A DNA stretch of 39,157 nucleotides from positions 1-39,157 of IMG/VR virus record IMGVR_UViG_3300042987_002052. One strand, given 5' to 3'. The DNA is from a virus. The notes under the pieces are model-generated. The model did no database searches. It had not been told where the DNA came from and saw nothing but the letters and a program-made list of their open reading frames with translations. Both the position numbers and the translations under genes were made by a program. Within the stretch, counting starts at the first letter, position 1; every line of letters starts with the position of its first letter. This document shows positions 25,701-36,200 of this stretch, piece after piece.

Positions 25701-26376
25701 TTTAAGCAACACAGGTAAATCTACAGGATTAAGCGCATTACCAGGTGCTTTGTATAGTGTAGGGTCTATTGTTAACCAAACTACAAATAGAACTGGATTA
25801 CCAGGAACATCTAAAGTTCAAAGCACTATCAACAATGTGTATACCGCTAACAAAAACAATGTTTCAGTAGCGAGTGCTAGTCAAGAAAAAACAAATCAAG
25901 AAACACAAACAATATTAGCTCCTGAAAACGATATCAAAAAAGTTGTTTTATCAGAATTGCCAGCAGGTGAAGCAGCACAGTTGAAATCAGCGATTGCGAG
26001 TGTTAGTAAGAATTCTTCAACTCCAATAAACTTGCCAGTAAATGCAGTTAATACAAATGATCGTTCAGAAATCAATACTCAAATAAAATCTTTACTAGGT
26101 AATAGCAAGATTCCTCTGCCCAACTTCTCAGGATCCGGACCGACGGATTCAGCAAAAAATGCTGTACAAAAAACTATTGACAACAATATTGCTTTAACTT
26201 CGTCATTCAATAGTTTAATAGAACAAAATGAACAAGTAGAAAAGGCCAAAATTGAATACTTTGAAGCAGAAAGTTCTTTACCTGCAGGAGATCCCAAAAT
26301 TGAAGAAACTAAAAATAAATGGTTAACTTTAAAACAAGAACTTGACAACAAGTTCAAGACCTTACTGATTGTATAA
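22705..26376 (+). CDS. Central spike protein, gp5/VgrG-like, with long repeat tail
   Basis: 1223 aa. Residues about 25-140 form the gp5-type OB domain (RLAPVFGVVKNNIDPNRTGR, then LQVYI, NNWCTVSYLPP, PPDIGTTVICIFINGDPNYG). Residues about 255-410 are a spike beta-prism: GGHSIVMDDGD, IRIRSAAGHQITLSDDGQTI, then short repeats NSFNVRTQGDVNFHSDNNIN to VINLNTGE. No lysozyme domain like that of T4 gp5 is visible between them. Residues about 430-1160 are Ala/Ser/Asn/Thr-rich and include four degenerate repeats of about 56 residues (about 803-1028). The end is a charged coiled coil (EQVEKAKIEYFEAE). Known role: membrane-piercing spike at the hub centre. The function of the tail is unknown. Confidence 0.82.
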   Translation: MQNIFKPSGSLKASTPSSGGANPRLAPVFGVVKNNIDPNRTGRLQVYIAAFGSPDPDDYNNWCTVSYLPPFYGFVKPNAPNTGFGDYISNPSSYGIWNSPPDIGTTVICIFINGDPNYGFYIGCVPEPDALHMVPAIGASDYVVANTQGEGNGYGGATRLPVTNINTNNTGIADSANFLTQPKPIHSYVAMIMNQQGLIRDTLRGPISTSAQRESPSRVGWGVSTPGRPIYEGGYTDETIALGAQEGLDSKLKVIARRGGHSIVMDDGDIIGRDQLIRIRSAAGHQITLSDDGQTIFITHSNGQSYIELGKEGTIDCYSTNSFNVRTQGDVNFHSDNNININAKKKLNIYADEIYVTSEKSTNQIVGENYSVYTKGNYTYKIDGSMSMFAKGESSYASSGTMFINGSVINLNTGETSVVPKIVQPIAFVAHTDTLFDNVKGYAAAPGKLVSIVSRAPAHMPWANAGQGVNVETSTNASDVLPSSASSSVQSVNNEAASANVSSEFISDIIASVPPIPPISENINASTTAGILSAISKNAATGPASFAVKNNSGIVPTINGNVASIGKLALTPDQLEQAGIIKPGSSKMVNSLINQGYSLQKAMPDSIFTGKNGATSLQAFTSSKTLQIQTTVETLKKSETELINTGVITGKESSESIAGLIVATNAAGVNNVVNTIKTNTSVEAPSVTTSRKGILGSIKNAISSGNKAAKIANNLGSSGAIGDAATNSVGVTGAVTDTTKSASAAAFNSITSSFKPLQVGVPQNLTQISNQNSAKSISNSTLDDKTTAVVLSTVGQVTGIPIKQITNYVNQISNSKDPSKTLSATSGLLSTLGRVTGDKSLTDVSKIARSSAGVFNAINTVNSAKNPTQTINGISTILNSFANFSNSIGNPAAAKSLREIGSLAQATAGAANSITKLNASANPAQAISSVSGVVRSIGKIGSVLGEPSLVKTTNNVNSILNSTGQILRSTQTITTTNNPNAITASVGNIINNINRISSVLSNTGKSTGLSALPGALYSVGSIVNQTTNRTGLPGTSKVQSTINNVYTANKNNVSVASASQEKTNQETQTILAPENDIKKVVLSELPAGEAAQLKSAIASVSKNSSTPINLPVNAVNTNDRSEINTQIKSLLGNSKIPLPNFSGSGPTDSAKNAVQKTIDNNIALTSSFNSLIEQNEQVEKAKIEYFEAESSLPAGDPKIEETKNKWLTLKQELDNKFKTLLIV
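25111..25790 (+). repeat. Four degenerate ~56-residue repeats in the spike C-terminus
   Basis: Copies begin at about residues 803, 859, 915 and 972. Shared pattern: (K/N)-(D/N)-P-x-(K/Q/A)-(T/A)-(L/I)-x-x-(T/V/I)-(S/G) near the start, e.g. SKDPSKTLSATSG, AKNPTQTINGIST, SANPAQAISSVSG, TNNPNAITASVGN. An amphipathic helix follows, then G-(D/N/E)-(K/P)-(S/A)-L in the first three copies. DNA identity is low, so the duplications are old. Confidence 0.65.
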
Positions 26377-26379
26377 ATA
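26372..26379 (+). promoter_or_regulatory. Late-promoter motif at the gp5/gp25 junction
   Basis: A perfect TATAAATA overlaps the spike stop codon and ends 5 nt before the gp25 ATG. No Shine-Dalgarno fits in the gap. It would give a leaderless gp25 transcript or serve gp6 downstream. Confidence 0.45.
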
Positions 26380-26384
26380 TAGTT

Positions 26385-26834
26385 ATGGCAAACTATTTAG
26401 GGTATAGCTCAATCAACGCAAATAAACCAAGAACCACTAATGCTAATATAGGTAATAATGGTGGATTTGGTACTGTAACTAAACCTATAAATGCGGGTAA
26501 AAAATATAAACTTGTTGATTCTGCGATAGTTGTTCAAGATTTAGTAAACGCATTGAATATCAAGCAAGGTCAAAAAGTAGGTCAGCCTCAGTATGGTACC
26601 ATTTTATGGAATTTTGTATTTGAACCCAATGACAGTACTACTCAAGATAGGATAAAAAGTGAAGTAAGAAGAGTTGCTTCTCTTGATCCTAGAATAAATC
26701 TAAACTATGTAGAATGTTATCCCCAAGATAATGGAGTTTTGATAGAAGTTGAATTAGCAGTTACCCCTTTTAATCAAGCACAAGTTCTTCAACTTTTTGC
26801 TAACATTAATACTTACCAATTAACGTTACAGTAA
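26385..26834 (+). CDS. 25: Baseplate wedge protein gp25
   Basis: 149 aa (T4: 132). The GPW/gp25 fold is recognisable: DSAIVVQDLVNALNIKQGQK, VGQPQYGTILWNFVFEPND and DRIKSEVRRVASLDPRINL, then a closing beta strand VLIEVELAVTPF. The FEP segment corresponds to the conserved E-P-R core region of gp25, which in T4 nucleates the sheath; here Asn follows Pro where Arg is usual. The Asn/Gly-rich N-terminus (SINANKPRTTNANIGNNGG) is probably flexible. It lies 8 bp after the spike gene and before gp6, its known wedge partner. Confidence 0.93.
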   Translation: MANYLGYSSINANKPRTTNANIGNNGGFGTVTKPINAGKKYKLVDSAIVVQDLVNALNIKQGQKVGQPQYGTILWNFVFEPNDSTTQDRIKSEVRRVASLDPRINLNYVECYPQDNGVLIEVELAVTPFNQAQVLQLFANINTYQLTLQ

Positions 26835-26854
26835 AAAAACAAGGTTTTAGGTAT

Positions 26855-26862
26855 GATAAATA
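26855..26862 (+). promoter_or_regulatory. Likely late promoter for gp6
   Basis: GATAAATACTA matches the extended late motif except for the first base. It is 19 nt before the gp6 ATG, with AGAGAAAAAG as a weak ribosome binding site. The spacing equals that of the promoter at 18898. Confidence 0.5.
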
Positions 26863-26881
26863 CTAAAAACAGAGAAAAAGT

Positions 26882-29800
26882 ATGGCAACAAGTTCAAGAT
26901 CAACTGCAATTTTTGGTGTAAACGATTGGCAAGCAATTTATCAGACCTTTAAAGAGGCTGACTTTAAAAGCTATGACTATGAAACACTAAGAAAATCTTT
27001 CATAGATTACCTAAAACTTTATTACCCTGAAACATTCAACGATTACATAGAAAGCTCAGAGTTTATAGCTTTGCTAGATGTAATGGCATTCATGGGTCAG
27101 GGTCTTGCATTCAGAAACGATCTGAATACCAGAGAAAATTTTATTGACACTGCCTTCAGACGAGATAGTGTTATCAAACTTGCAAACTTAGTTAGCTATA
27201 CTCCAAAAAGAAATTTAGCTTCTCAAGGGTACATAAAAGTCACAAGTATCCAAACTACCCAAAACATTACTGATTTGAATGGGGTAAATTTAAGTAATCT
27301 ACCTATTTTATGGAATGATCCAGCCAATACTAGTTGGCTAGAACAATTTAACACAATCATAAATGCAGCATTAGTTGATTCACAAAAAGTAGGTAGACCA
27401 GGTAATAGGGCAGAAATATTGGGTGTCACAACTGATGAATACTCAATAAAAATCCCAAGTGATGCATTACCAATCGTGCCCTTCAATTCTGTAGTAGATA
27501 ATACCAATATGAATTTTGAATTGGTCAGTGTTACAAGTTTAGGTAAAGATTATATCTATGAAATTCCACCTGCACCAGTTGAAAAATTCAATATAGTTTA
27601 TAGAAATGACAAATTGGGATTCGGTAGTCCAAACACAGGATTCTTCTTCTACTTCAAACAGGGCTCTTTAAGAAACTTTGATTTCAACTTAGATCAACAA
27701 ATTGCAAATCAAGTAGTTGATATTGACATTGATGGAATCAACAATACTGATACATGGCTATACCAATTGAATGTTAACAATGGTGATAGAACTATTTGGG
27801 AACTAGTAGAAAATGTTTATGCAAATGCATATCTACAAAAAGAAAGTAGCGATAGAAAAATATTTTCTGTAAATTCAAGAGCCAATGATCAAGTTAGTTA
27901 TGTGTTTGGAGACGGTGTGTTCAGCCAAATCCCAGTTGGATTGTTTAGAGCATATGTACGTTCAGGAAATGCACTAACATATACAATAGACCCAAGCGAA
28001 ATGCAGGGAATATCTGTAAGTTTTTCATACGTAAATAGGTATGGAAATACAGAATTATTGACATTTGGTTTAGAATTACAAGTACCAGTAACAAACGCAC
28101 AAGTAAGGGAACCACTTGAAGAAATCAAACAACGTGCCCCAACAAGATACTATTCTCAAAATAGAATGGTAAACGGAGAAGACTATAATAATTTCCCATA
28201 CACACTTTATAGTTCAATAGTTAAGAGTAAAGCTATTAATAGAAGTTCAATTGGGGTAAGTAAAAACTTAGACCTTTTAGATCCTACTGGAAAATATTCA
28301 AGTACAAACTCTTTTGCTGACGACGGAGCATTGTGGCAAAATACTACTAATGGCTTTTTAACTTTAACTGCCAATGATGTCGGTGACATTATATCCTTCT
28401 TTACCGATATATTGAATGGATTGTTATTAGGTAATAAAACAAATCAGTATTATGTTCAGAACTATCCACAGTATCCAATCAACAGTTCATCAGGTGATGG
28501 TACAGTTTATTGGCAAAACAAAACAGTAAATACTAATTCCAATACTGGTTACTTTTACAATTTAGATGGAACTACAAGTGTTCCTATTCCAGTTGGAACC
28601 TATTCAACTAATAATGCAAAGTATATAACTCCTGGGGCATTGGCAAAATTTATTGCTCCAACTGGTTACTATTTTGATAGTAATAACAGATTAGTTGCAG
28701 GTATTGCCGGCCCATCAAACATTACATATATTTGGGTTTCAATACTTAATGTGATAGGAGACGGTTACAATAATGGACAAGGTGGGTTTGCGAATGGAAC
28801 AGGACCTATAACAGTTAATGGATATGTCCCTACAGGAGCAATACTTACAACAGTTTTGCCCGCATTTGATAATTCATTCTCTAACACTATAATTAATGAA
28901 TGTGTTACTAGAATTGAACTAAATCAAAATTTTTCTTTGATATTTAATAACTCATTAACTATAGCACAGGATCGTTGGAGTGTTGGTGCTTATGATGCAA
29001 CTGGATGGTTTTTAAACTTCTTAAGCATAGGAGAAAATAGATACACTATAAGTTATCGTTCATTGGTCTATTATTTTGGTAGCGTAAGCGAAACTAGATT
29101 TTTCTTTGAACGTGATAAAGTAATCTATGATCCTTTTTCTGGAAAAAATCTACAAGACTTTGTAAGAATACTTGCTACTAATACACAATACAACAGCAAC
29201 TATTCTTTAGCCAAAGATGTTCAAGTAAGTGTAGTTGGTCAAACTGTTGAAAGTGATGGCTATGTAAATGATTTTGAAATTCAAGTTGCATCAATCGACA
29301 CCAATAATAGAAATGTAATACTTGATCCCGATTTCTTCACTACTGTTACTGGGTACGTAAATGGTGCAGCAAATACTGGAATATACGTATTCTTTGAATT
29401 AGTTGAAGACGCAATAAATTTATCAAGATATCAAATAGTTCCAACTTCAAGTGTAGTTCAGATTCAAAATACAACTCAGATTGAACAATCAAAGTATGAT
29501 TATCCATTGGGACAATTATTTTATGCGTTCAGTGAAAACAAATTTTACATTACTGTTCAAGATGTAAACGTGTCTACTCCATTGTATAACTTAGTTGAAC
29601 AACCTCAGTATTCAATACAATATGGTCGTCAAGGTTTACAATTTCAATATAGACACAACAGTAATAATACGACAAGAATTGATCCAGCAACAACTAATGT
29701 AATTGATTTATATTTGGTAACACAATCGTATTACACTCAGTATCAGAATTATATTCAAGATACAACTAATACGGTTCCTATGCCACCTAGACCAACGATT

Positions 29801-30250
29801 AATGAATTAACCGATGAATACAGTGAAATAAATAACTATAAGATGTTGAGTGACAGTGTAATTCCTAATAGTGTTGTGTTTAAACCATTATTTGGACCAA
29901 AAGCTGATCCGAAACTCAGGGCAACAATAAAAGTGATTAGATCAAGTTTAACTAATGCAAGTAACAGTGAAATACGAAGTGCAGTACTAACAGAAATGAA
30001 TAATTATTTCAACATAAACAATTGGAACTTCGGAGACACTTTTTACTTCTCCGAACTAAGTGCCTATCTTCATAGTTCAATTGGAGATTTATTAAGTTCA
30101 GTTGTATTAGTACCAAATGACCCTACAATGACGTTTGGTGACTTATATGAAATAAAATGTTTACCTTATGAAATTTTTGTAAATGCAGCAACAGCAAACG
30201 ATGTGTTAGTAATTGCAGCATTAACCCCCACAGAACTACAAGTGAGATAA
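26882..30250 (+). CDS. 6: Baseplate wedge protein gp6
   Basis: Main structural protein of the wedge; dimers form the inner ring and fibre-like arms whose change of shape triggers sheath contraction. At 1122 aa it is much longer than T4 gp6 (660 aa). The N-terminal family block is clear: FGVNDWQAIYQTFKEADFKS, YETLRKSFIDYLKLYYPETF, DYIESSEFIALLDVMAFMGQ, NDLNTRENFIDTAFRRDSV, and NLVSYTPKRNLASQGYI. QRAPTRYYSQNRMVNGEDY near 420 is the J-like segment. The C-terminus (ATIKVIRSSLTNASN...) is also gp6-like. The extra length sits mainly in the middle (about 455-700), a Tyr/Asn/Gly-rich part with LNGLLLGNKTNQYY and NVIGDGYNNGQGG. Confidence 0.93.
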   Translation: MATSSRSTAIFGVNDWQAIYQTFKEADFKSYDYETLRKSFIDYLKLYYPETFNDYIESSEFIALLDVMAFMGQGLAFRNDLNTRENFIDTAFRRDSVIKLANLVSYTPKRNLASQGYIKVTSIQTTQNITDLNGVNLSNLPILWNDPANTSWLEQFNTIINAALVDSQKVGRPGNRAEILGVTTDEYSIKIPSDALPIVPFNSVVDNTNMNFELVSVTSLGKDYIYEIPPAPVEKFNIVYRNDKLGFGSPNTGFFFYFKQGSLRNFDFNLDQQIANQVVDIDIDGINNTDTWLYQLNVNNGDRTIWELVENVYANAYLQKESSDRKIFSVNSRANDQVSYVFGDGVFSQIPVGLFRAYVRSGNALTYTIDPSEMQGISVSFSYVNRYGNTELLTFGLELQVPVTNAQVREPLEEIKQRAPTRYYSQNRMVNGEDYNNFPYTLYSSIVKSKAINRSSIGVSKNLDLLDPTGKYSSTNSFADDGALWQNTTNGFLTLTANDVGDIISFFTDILNGLLLGNKTNQYYVQNYPQYPINSSSGDGTVYWQNKTVNTNSNTGYFYNLDGTTSVPIPVGTYSTNNAKYITPGALAKFIAPTGYYFDSNNRLVAGIAGPSNITYIWVSILNVIGDGYNNGQGGFANGTGPITVNGYVPTGAILTTVLPAFDNSFSNTIINECVTRIELNQNFSLIFNNSLTIAQDRWSVGAYDATGWFLNFLSIGENRYTISYRSLVYYFGSVSETRFFFERDKVIYDPFSGKNLQDFVRILATNTQYNSNYSLAKDVQVSVVGQTVESDGYVNDFEIQVASIDTNNRNVILDPDFFTTVTGYVNGAANTGIYVFFELVEDAINLSRYQIVPTSSVVQIQNTTQIEQSKYDYPLGQLFYAFSENKFYITVQDVNVSTPLYNLVEQPQYSIQYGRQGLQFQYRHNSNNTTRIDPATTNVIDLYLVTQSYYTQYQNYIQDTTNTVPMPPRPTINELTDEYSEINNYKMLSDSVIPNSVVFKPLFGPKADPKLRATIKVIRSSLTNASNSEIRSAVLTEMNNYFNINNWNFGDTFYFSELSAYLHSSIGDLLSSVVLVPNDPTMTFGDLYEIKCLPYEIFVNAATANDVLVIAALTPTELQVR

Positions 30251-30251
30251 T

Positions 30252-33200
30252 ATGGCAACAAGAATAAGAACATTAAATTTTCTCCCAGAAATATTTCAAA
30301 CACCTACAAATTCTCAATTTTTAAATGCAACACTGGATCAATTAGTTGCTCAACCCAATTTAAAGAAAATTCAGGGTTATGTGGGTAGCAAATTAGGATA
30401 TGGGGTTAATGCTAATTCTTATTACGTTACCGAACCCAATAAAACTAGAACTGATTATCAGTTAGACCCTAGTATTGTTTTTACTAAAGACAACTTAACT
30501 ACGGCAAAAGACTTTATTAGTTATCCTGGCTTTATTGATGCTCTTAAATTAGAAGGAGCTATTACTGATAACAATTCAAGATTGTTTGAAAGTCAATTCT
30601 ATTCTTGGGATTCTTTTGTTAACCTAGACATGGTTATCAACTATAATCAATATTATTGGTTACCTGAAGGTCCACCAGTAGTTACAGTTACCCCTAACAT
30701 TGTGTATATGGTAGGTGATTATGATGTAATAAATTATCCTACTTACTATAATCTTGACCTAACCAGTAGCCCGGTAATTGCTGGTAAAAACCCAACTATC
30801 ACTTTGATAAGAGGCGGAACATATACTTTTACTGTAAACCAAACTAGTAAATTTTATATTCAAGGTCAACCTGGCTTAACTGGTATTGACCCTACAAACC
30901 CTAACATTCAAACTAGAGATGTATTGGGAGTAACTAACAACGGAATTTCTCAAGGTACTATTACTTTTAATGTACCATTAATAACAGCACAAGACCAATA
31001 CAAATTTGAGAATTCAACTACAGTTGATATAGTAAGCACATTAACATTTAGTGAGATTGATGGACAAACAGTTTCATCAATAGGTGGACTTGATGGTATA
31101 ACTTCATTGAATGGACTATCATTGCTTCTATATAATGATGAACTAGTTAATAATTTCTACACAATATCATTGTCTGGTCCTACTAATGATCCTATCATAA
31201 ATCTTACTGCAGGGACTGTAATACCTGTTGATACTACCATCAATGTATTGTATGGTGAAACTTATGGTGATAGAAGTTTTTACAAGGATCCAACTGGACC
31301 AGTTGAATTAATTCCATACTTAAGTGCAGATTTGGATATTATTTATTACCAAGATGAATTTGATGCAGACAAAGTAGGTATAATCAAGTTAATAGAATCA
31401 AATGAAATCAACTACATTAATGTTGAAACTGAAATTTTAGGACAAACTCAATATACATCTGAAACTGGAATACAGTTTACTAATGGTTTGAAAGTAAAGT
31501 TCACTGGAAATATAGTTCCAGAAAGTTATAAGACAGGTGAATATTATGTAGAGAATGTAGGCACAGCTATTCAACTTTTGTCTACATCTTCGTTAGTAAC
31601 ACCAGAAACTTATACCTCTACTATTGATATTGGGTTCGATGTTACGCCATTCGACACTACACCATTTGATGGTGCTTCTAATGTACCAGTGACTCCTGAC
31701 TACATTACTATTGCTAGAAATAGCATAGACAAAAATGCATGGTCAAGAAGCAATCGTTGGTTTCATATTGAAGTAATAAAAACTTCAGCATTTTTTAATA
31801 ATGATCCAGCAATTGTTGATACATTTGGCAATGTACGAAACAAAGCCAAACGCCCAATTATTGAATACTATCCTAATTTGAAATTGTTTGATTCTGGTAT
31901 AGAAGGTAAACAATTCGTAGATTTTATAGATACTAGAACAACAGATGCATTCGGAGAAGTAGTTGGTCAACCATGGTACTACCCAGATGTAAACGTATAT
32001 ACTACCGCAACAGCAACTATAAGTTCAACTAATTATACACCAAGTAGAACTTGTACATCAGCGGCAGATGAGTCAATTACAAATACTGAAACTGTATTTG
32101 TTTGTGACAGCACTACAGGATTCAATGTTGGTGACATCGTAAAGTTTACTGTTGCTATGCCTTCACCATTAGCATCAAATACTACCTATTATATTGTTGA
32201 AGTAATTGATGGAACTGATTTCAAACTTTCAGCAACAGAAAATGGAAGTTCATTTACTGATATAACTTTTAGTGGGTCATATGCATTTACGTGGATTCCT
32301 CAAAGTACCACAGTAACAATTGATACCGATCAAATTACTGGAACTTTTGCAGTTGATCAATATATTACTGATAACTTAAAAGTCTTACCAACCAACACAA
32401 CTATTAGTGCATTAAGCACTGTTGGTAGCACATTGTATATTACAGTAAGTTGGAATCAAACGACCGGAGTATATTTTGATGCTGAATCAAACATATCTCT
32501 AGTTTCAACTTTTACAAACTTAGACAATTTTGCGTTATTTGATGGTGCAAAAATTGTTTTCACAAATGATGAAAATCAAAAAGATAAAATTTATGTAGTA
32601 AATTTTTACACTCCACCTTCTGAAGTTGTTCCTGTTATTGCACTTACATTAGATCAAAATGGTACTGTTTTACCTGAACAACAAACTGTAGCGATTCGTG
32701 GTGCATTGAATATTAACAAGCAATTTTACTATAATGGTTTAATTTGGGATGTTGGACAAACTAAAACTACTGTAAATCAATATCCATTGTTCGATATATT
32801 GGATATAGATGGAAATAGTTTTGGAGATAAAACAATTTATCCAAGTAGCGATTTTGCTGGAAATAAATTGTTCAGATATAGTGTTGGATCAGGTCCAATT
32901 GATAGTGTTCTAGGCTTTGCATTGGATTATAGTTCTATTGAAAATGTCGGCGATATAAAATTTGATGTTTCTATCAACATAGATTCCTTCAATTATACCA
33001 ATGGCACTACACCTATAACTCAACAAGTAAATACTGGTTACGTTTATAAGTATAACAGTCTTACTGATTTTACTAGAGAGTTAGGTTGGCAAACTGCTGT
33101 AAGCCCAAGCATTCAATATCAAGTTTTTCAATTTAACTATTATGTAAACAATCCTACAACTACGTTTGAACTTGATGTTGCAAAAGTTGCAGATTCGTTT

Positions 33201-36200
33201 ACTAATTGGCCAACAATTCAGGTATTGGTCAATAATCAAATTTTATCAGTTGATCAGTATCAGGTTACTGTCGGAACAGATACAACTATTGTAACACTAA
33301 CTGATGTTAGTATTGTAACTGATAACATCATTCAAATTCTTGTAGTAAGTGAGCAAATTAGTAAAGTAGCTTACTACTCTATCCCAATAAACCTTAGCAA
33401 CAACCCATTCAACAAAGATATTCAATTTGTTAATTTGGGTGATATTAGAGGACAATACCAAAGTATTTTTTACAACAATGTAAACACAACTGGTGACGTT
33501 TTTGGATCTAATAACTATCGTGATTTAGGAAACATGGTACCTTATGGTACAAAAATTATTCAAAATAGTGCAAGTTTGGCTGCGTTAGGTGCTCAATTAA
33601 GAAGCCCTGCACATAATTTGATTAATTCTATTTCTTACTCAAGTAATGAATATGTTAAGTTTAAAAACTTATTGGTAGATTTAGTTGAAAAAAGTGATTT
33701 TGAACAACGTTATGATCCAGCATTTATGCTCGATAACGCTTTGGATCAAATTACTAGTGCGAAGGATAAAAGTTTACCTTTCTTCTGGAGCGACATGCTC
33801 CCTTCAAAATCACCATACGTAAGTAACTCATATACATTTTCAAGCACTTTAAGTACTGGAGTTTTCCCACTCTCACAAATTTACAATTTTCAAACTGCAA
33901 ATTACAATGGTATATTGGTTTACTTGACACGTAGTGTTTCTGGAATTAGAAAAATTACTCAACTTATAATTAATCAAGATTACACTGTAAGTGAGACCGC
34001 TAATTCATTGTCTGTAACAATAACATTACAACCTAATGATGTTATTACTATAAATGAGTACAATCAAACATATGGAAGTTTTGTACCTAACACTCCAACC
34101 AAATTAGGATTATATCCATCCACTATTCCTAGTGTTGTATTAGATCCAAATTTTCAAAATCCAACTTATTTTATTCAAGGTCATGATGGGTCATACAATA
34201 AGTTATATGGTGCATACAATGCAGAAACAGAAATATTAGAAGACTTTAGAGATCAGGTTTTACTAGAATTTGAAAAGAGAATTTACAACAACTTGAAACT
34301 AAGCAGTGCATTGCCTATTAACCTATATGACTTTATCCCAGGAAACTTCAGAACAACTGAATATTCCTATGAAGAATTCATGTCAATGTACAGTGTTAAT
34401 TTCTTGAACTGGATAGGACAAAATCGTTTAGACTACAGAACTCAATACTACAATGTAAACAATAAGTTTACATACAACTACTATCAATCAGGAAATAAAC
34501 TGACAGGAGCTCCATTAATTCAAGGTTATTGGAGAGGTTTATTTGAATACTTCTTTGACACAAGCACTCCTGATACTACTCCTTGGGAAATGTTAGGATT
34601 TACAAATGAACCAGATTGGTGGCAATCTAGATATGGTAGTGCTCCATATACATCTGATAACTTAGTTTTATGGGAAGATTTAAGTAATGGTATAAATTAC
34701 AATAATGGAAATCCTGTTGTATTACCAGAATTTGTACGTCCTGGATTACTACAAATAATTCCTGTTGATGGTGCTGGTAATGTTGTTGCTCCATTATACA
34801 ATATTGTGGGTGTTTATGATAGCAAATTGTTCCAACGTGATTGGAAGATCGGAGATGTAAGTCCGGTTGAATTGAGCTATCGTAGAAGCAGCACATACCC
34901 GTTTGATCTTATCAAAATGTTGGCTCTAATGAAGCCAGCACAGTTTTACAACCTTGCAATAGACTTAGATAACTACCAGTACAATGAAGAATTTAACCAG
35001 TATTTGGTTAACAATCGTAAACATTTGATCTTAAATGAAGTTCAAATATATGGGTCTGGCACGGCTAAAACAAGTTATTTAAACTGGATAGTTGACTATG
35101 AAAAACAATATGGTATAAATGCAACTGAAAACCTAACAACTCTGTTTAAAAACTTAGACGTAAGATTAGCATATAGACTAGCTGGTTTCAGTGACAAAGC
35201 ATTACTAAAATTCTTTGTAGAAAAGGGTTCACCTAATGACAATAACGCTTCTTTATTAATACCAGATGAAAGTTTTAGTGTTTTACTATATGAGAACCAA
35301 CCATTTGGTAGAATCTTATATTCAGGAGTATTGGTTCAAAAAGTTAGTACTGGATATGCGGTATATGGAAATAGCCAACTAACAACCTATTTCAAAACAT
35401 TACAGCCTAAATTTGATAGCTATGTTACTGTTACTATAGATGCATTAACTGTAAAAGTTGCTAATACTTTCTTTGAACAAAAGGAAAATATTGTTCCATA
35501 TAGAACAGTATTCAATACTGTGCAAGAAGTTTCACAGTTTTTGATGAACTATGGCTATTACTTGCAAAAACAAGGGATGTTGTTTGACCAAATAGAAAAT
35601 GGTATACATGTAACATGGCAACAGATGGTTGCTGAATTCTTATATTGGGCACAAACAGGTTGGCAAGATGGAAGCATTGTCACATTAAATCCAGCTGCTA
35701 GAACAGTATTGATCGACAAAGAAAGCACCGTTGTTCAACCACTTACCTTACAACAAGTAAACTTTGTACTGAATCAGAACTTGTATCCAATCAAATCAGT
35801 TGATTTGAATGTATTACGTGAACAAACAAAATTTAGTGTTACCGCATTAAACGAAGGTGATGCAATAAGTTATGGGCAATTCAATCTAAGTAATATTGAG
35901 CATGGTATAGTTTTCAATAACGTTACCATATTTGATGATTTGATTTATGATCCTATTACTGGATTGAGACAAAATCGTATATATCTGACAGGTAAGAAAA
36001 CAGCAGAATGGAATGGATTATTAGATGCTGATGGTTTCATTTACAATCAAGACAATATACAAGAATGGCAAACAAATAGAAAATACACCAAAGGTGAAAT
36101 AGTAACTTATAAAAACAAGTATTATGTTGCTATTAACATAGTTCCTGCAAGTACAACCTTCTTGGAAAATTATTGGATAGTCACTGACTATGATAAAATT

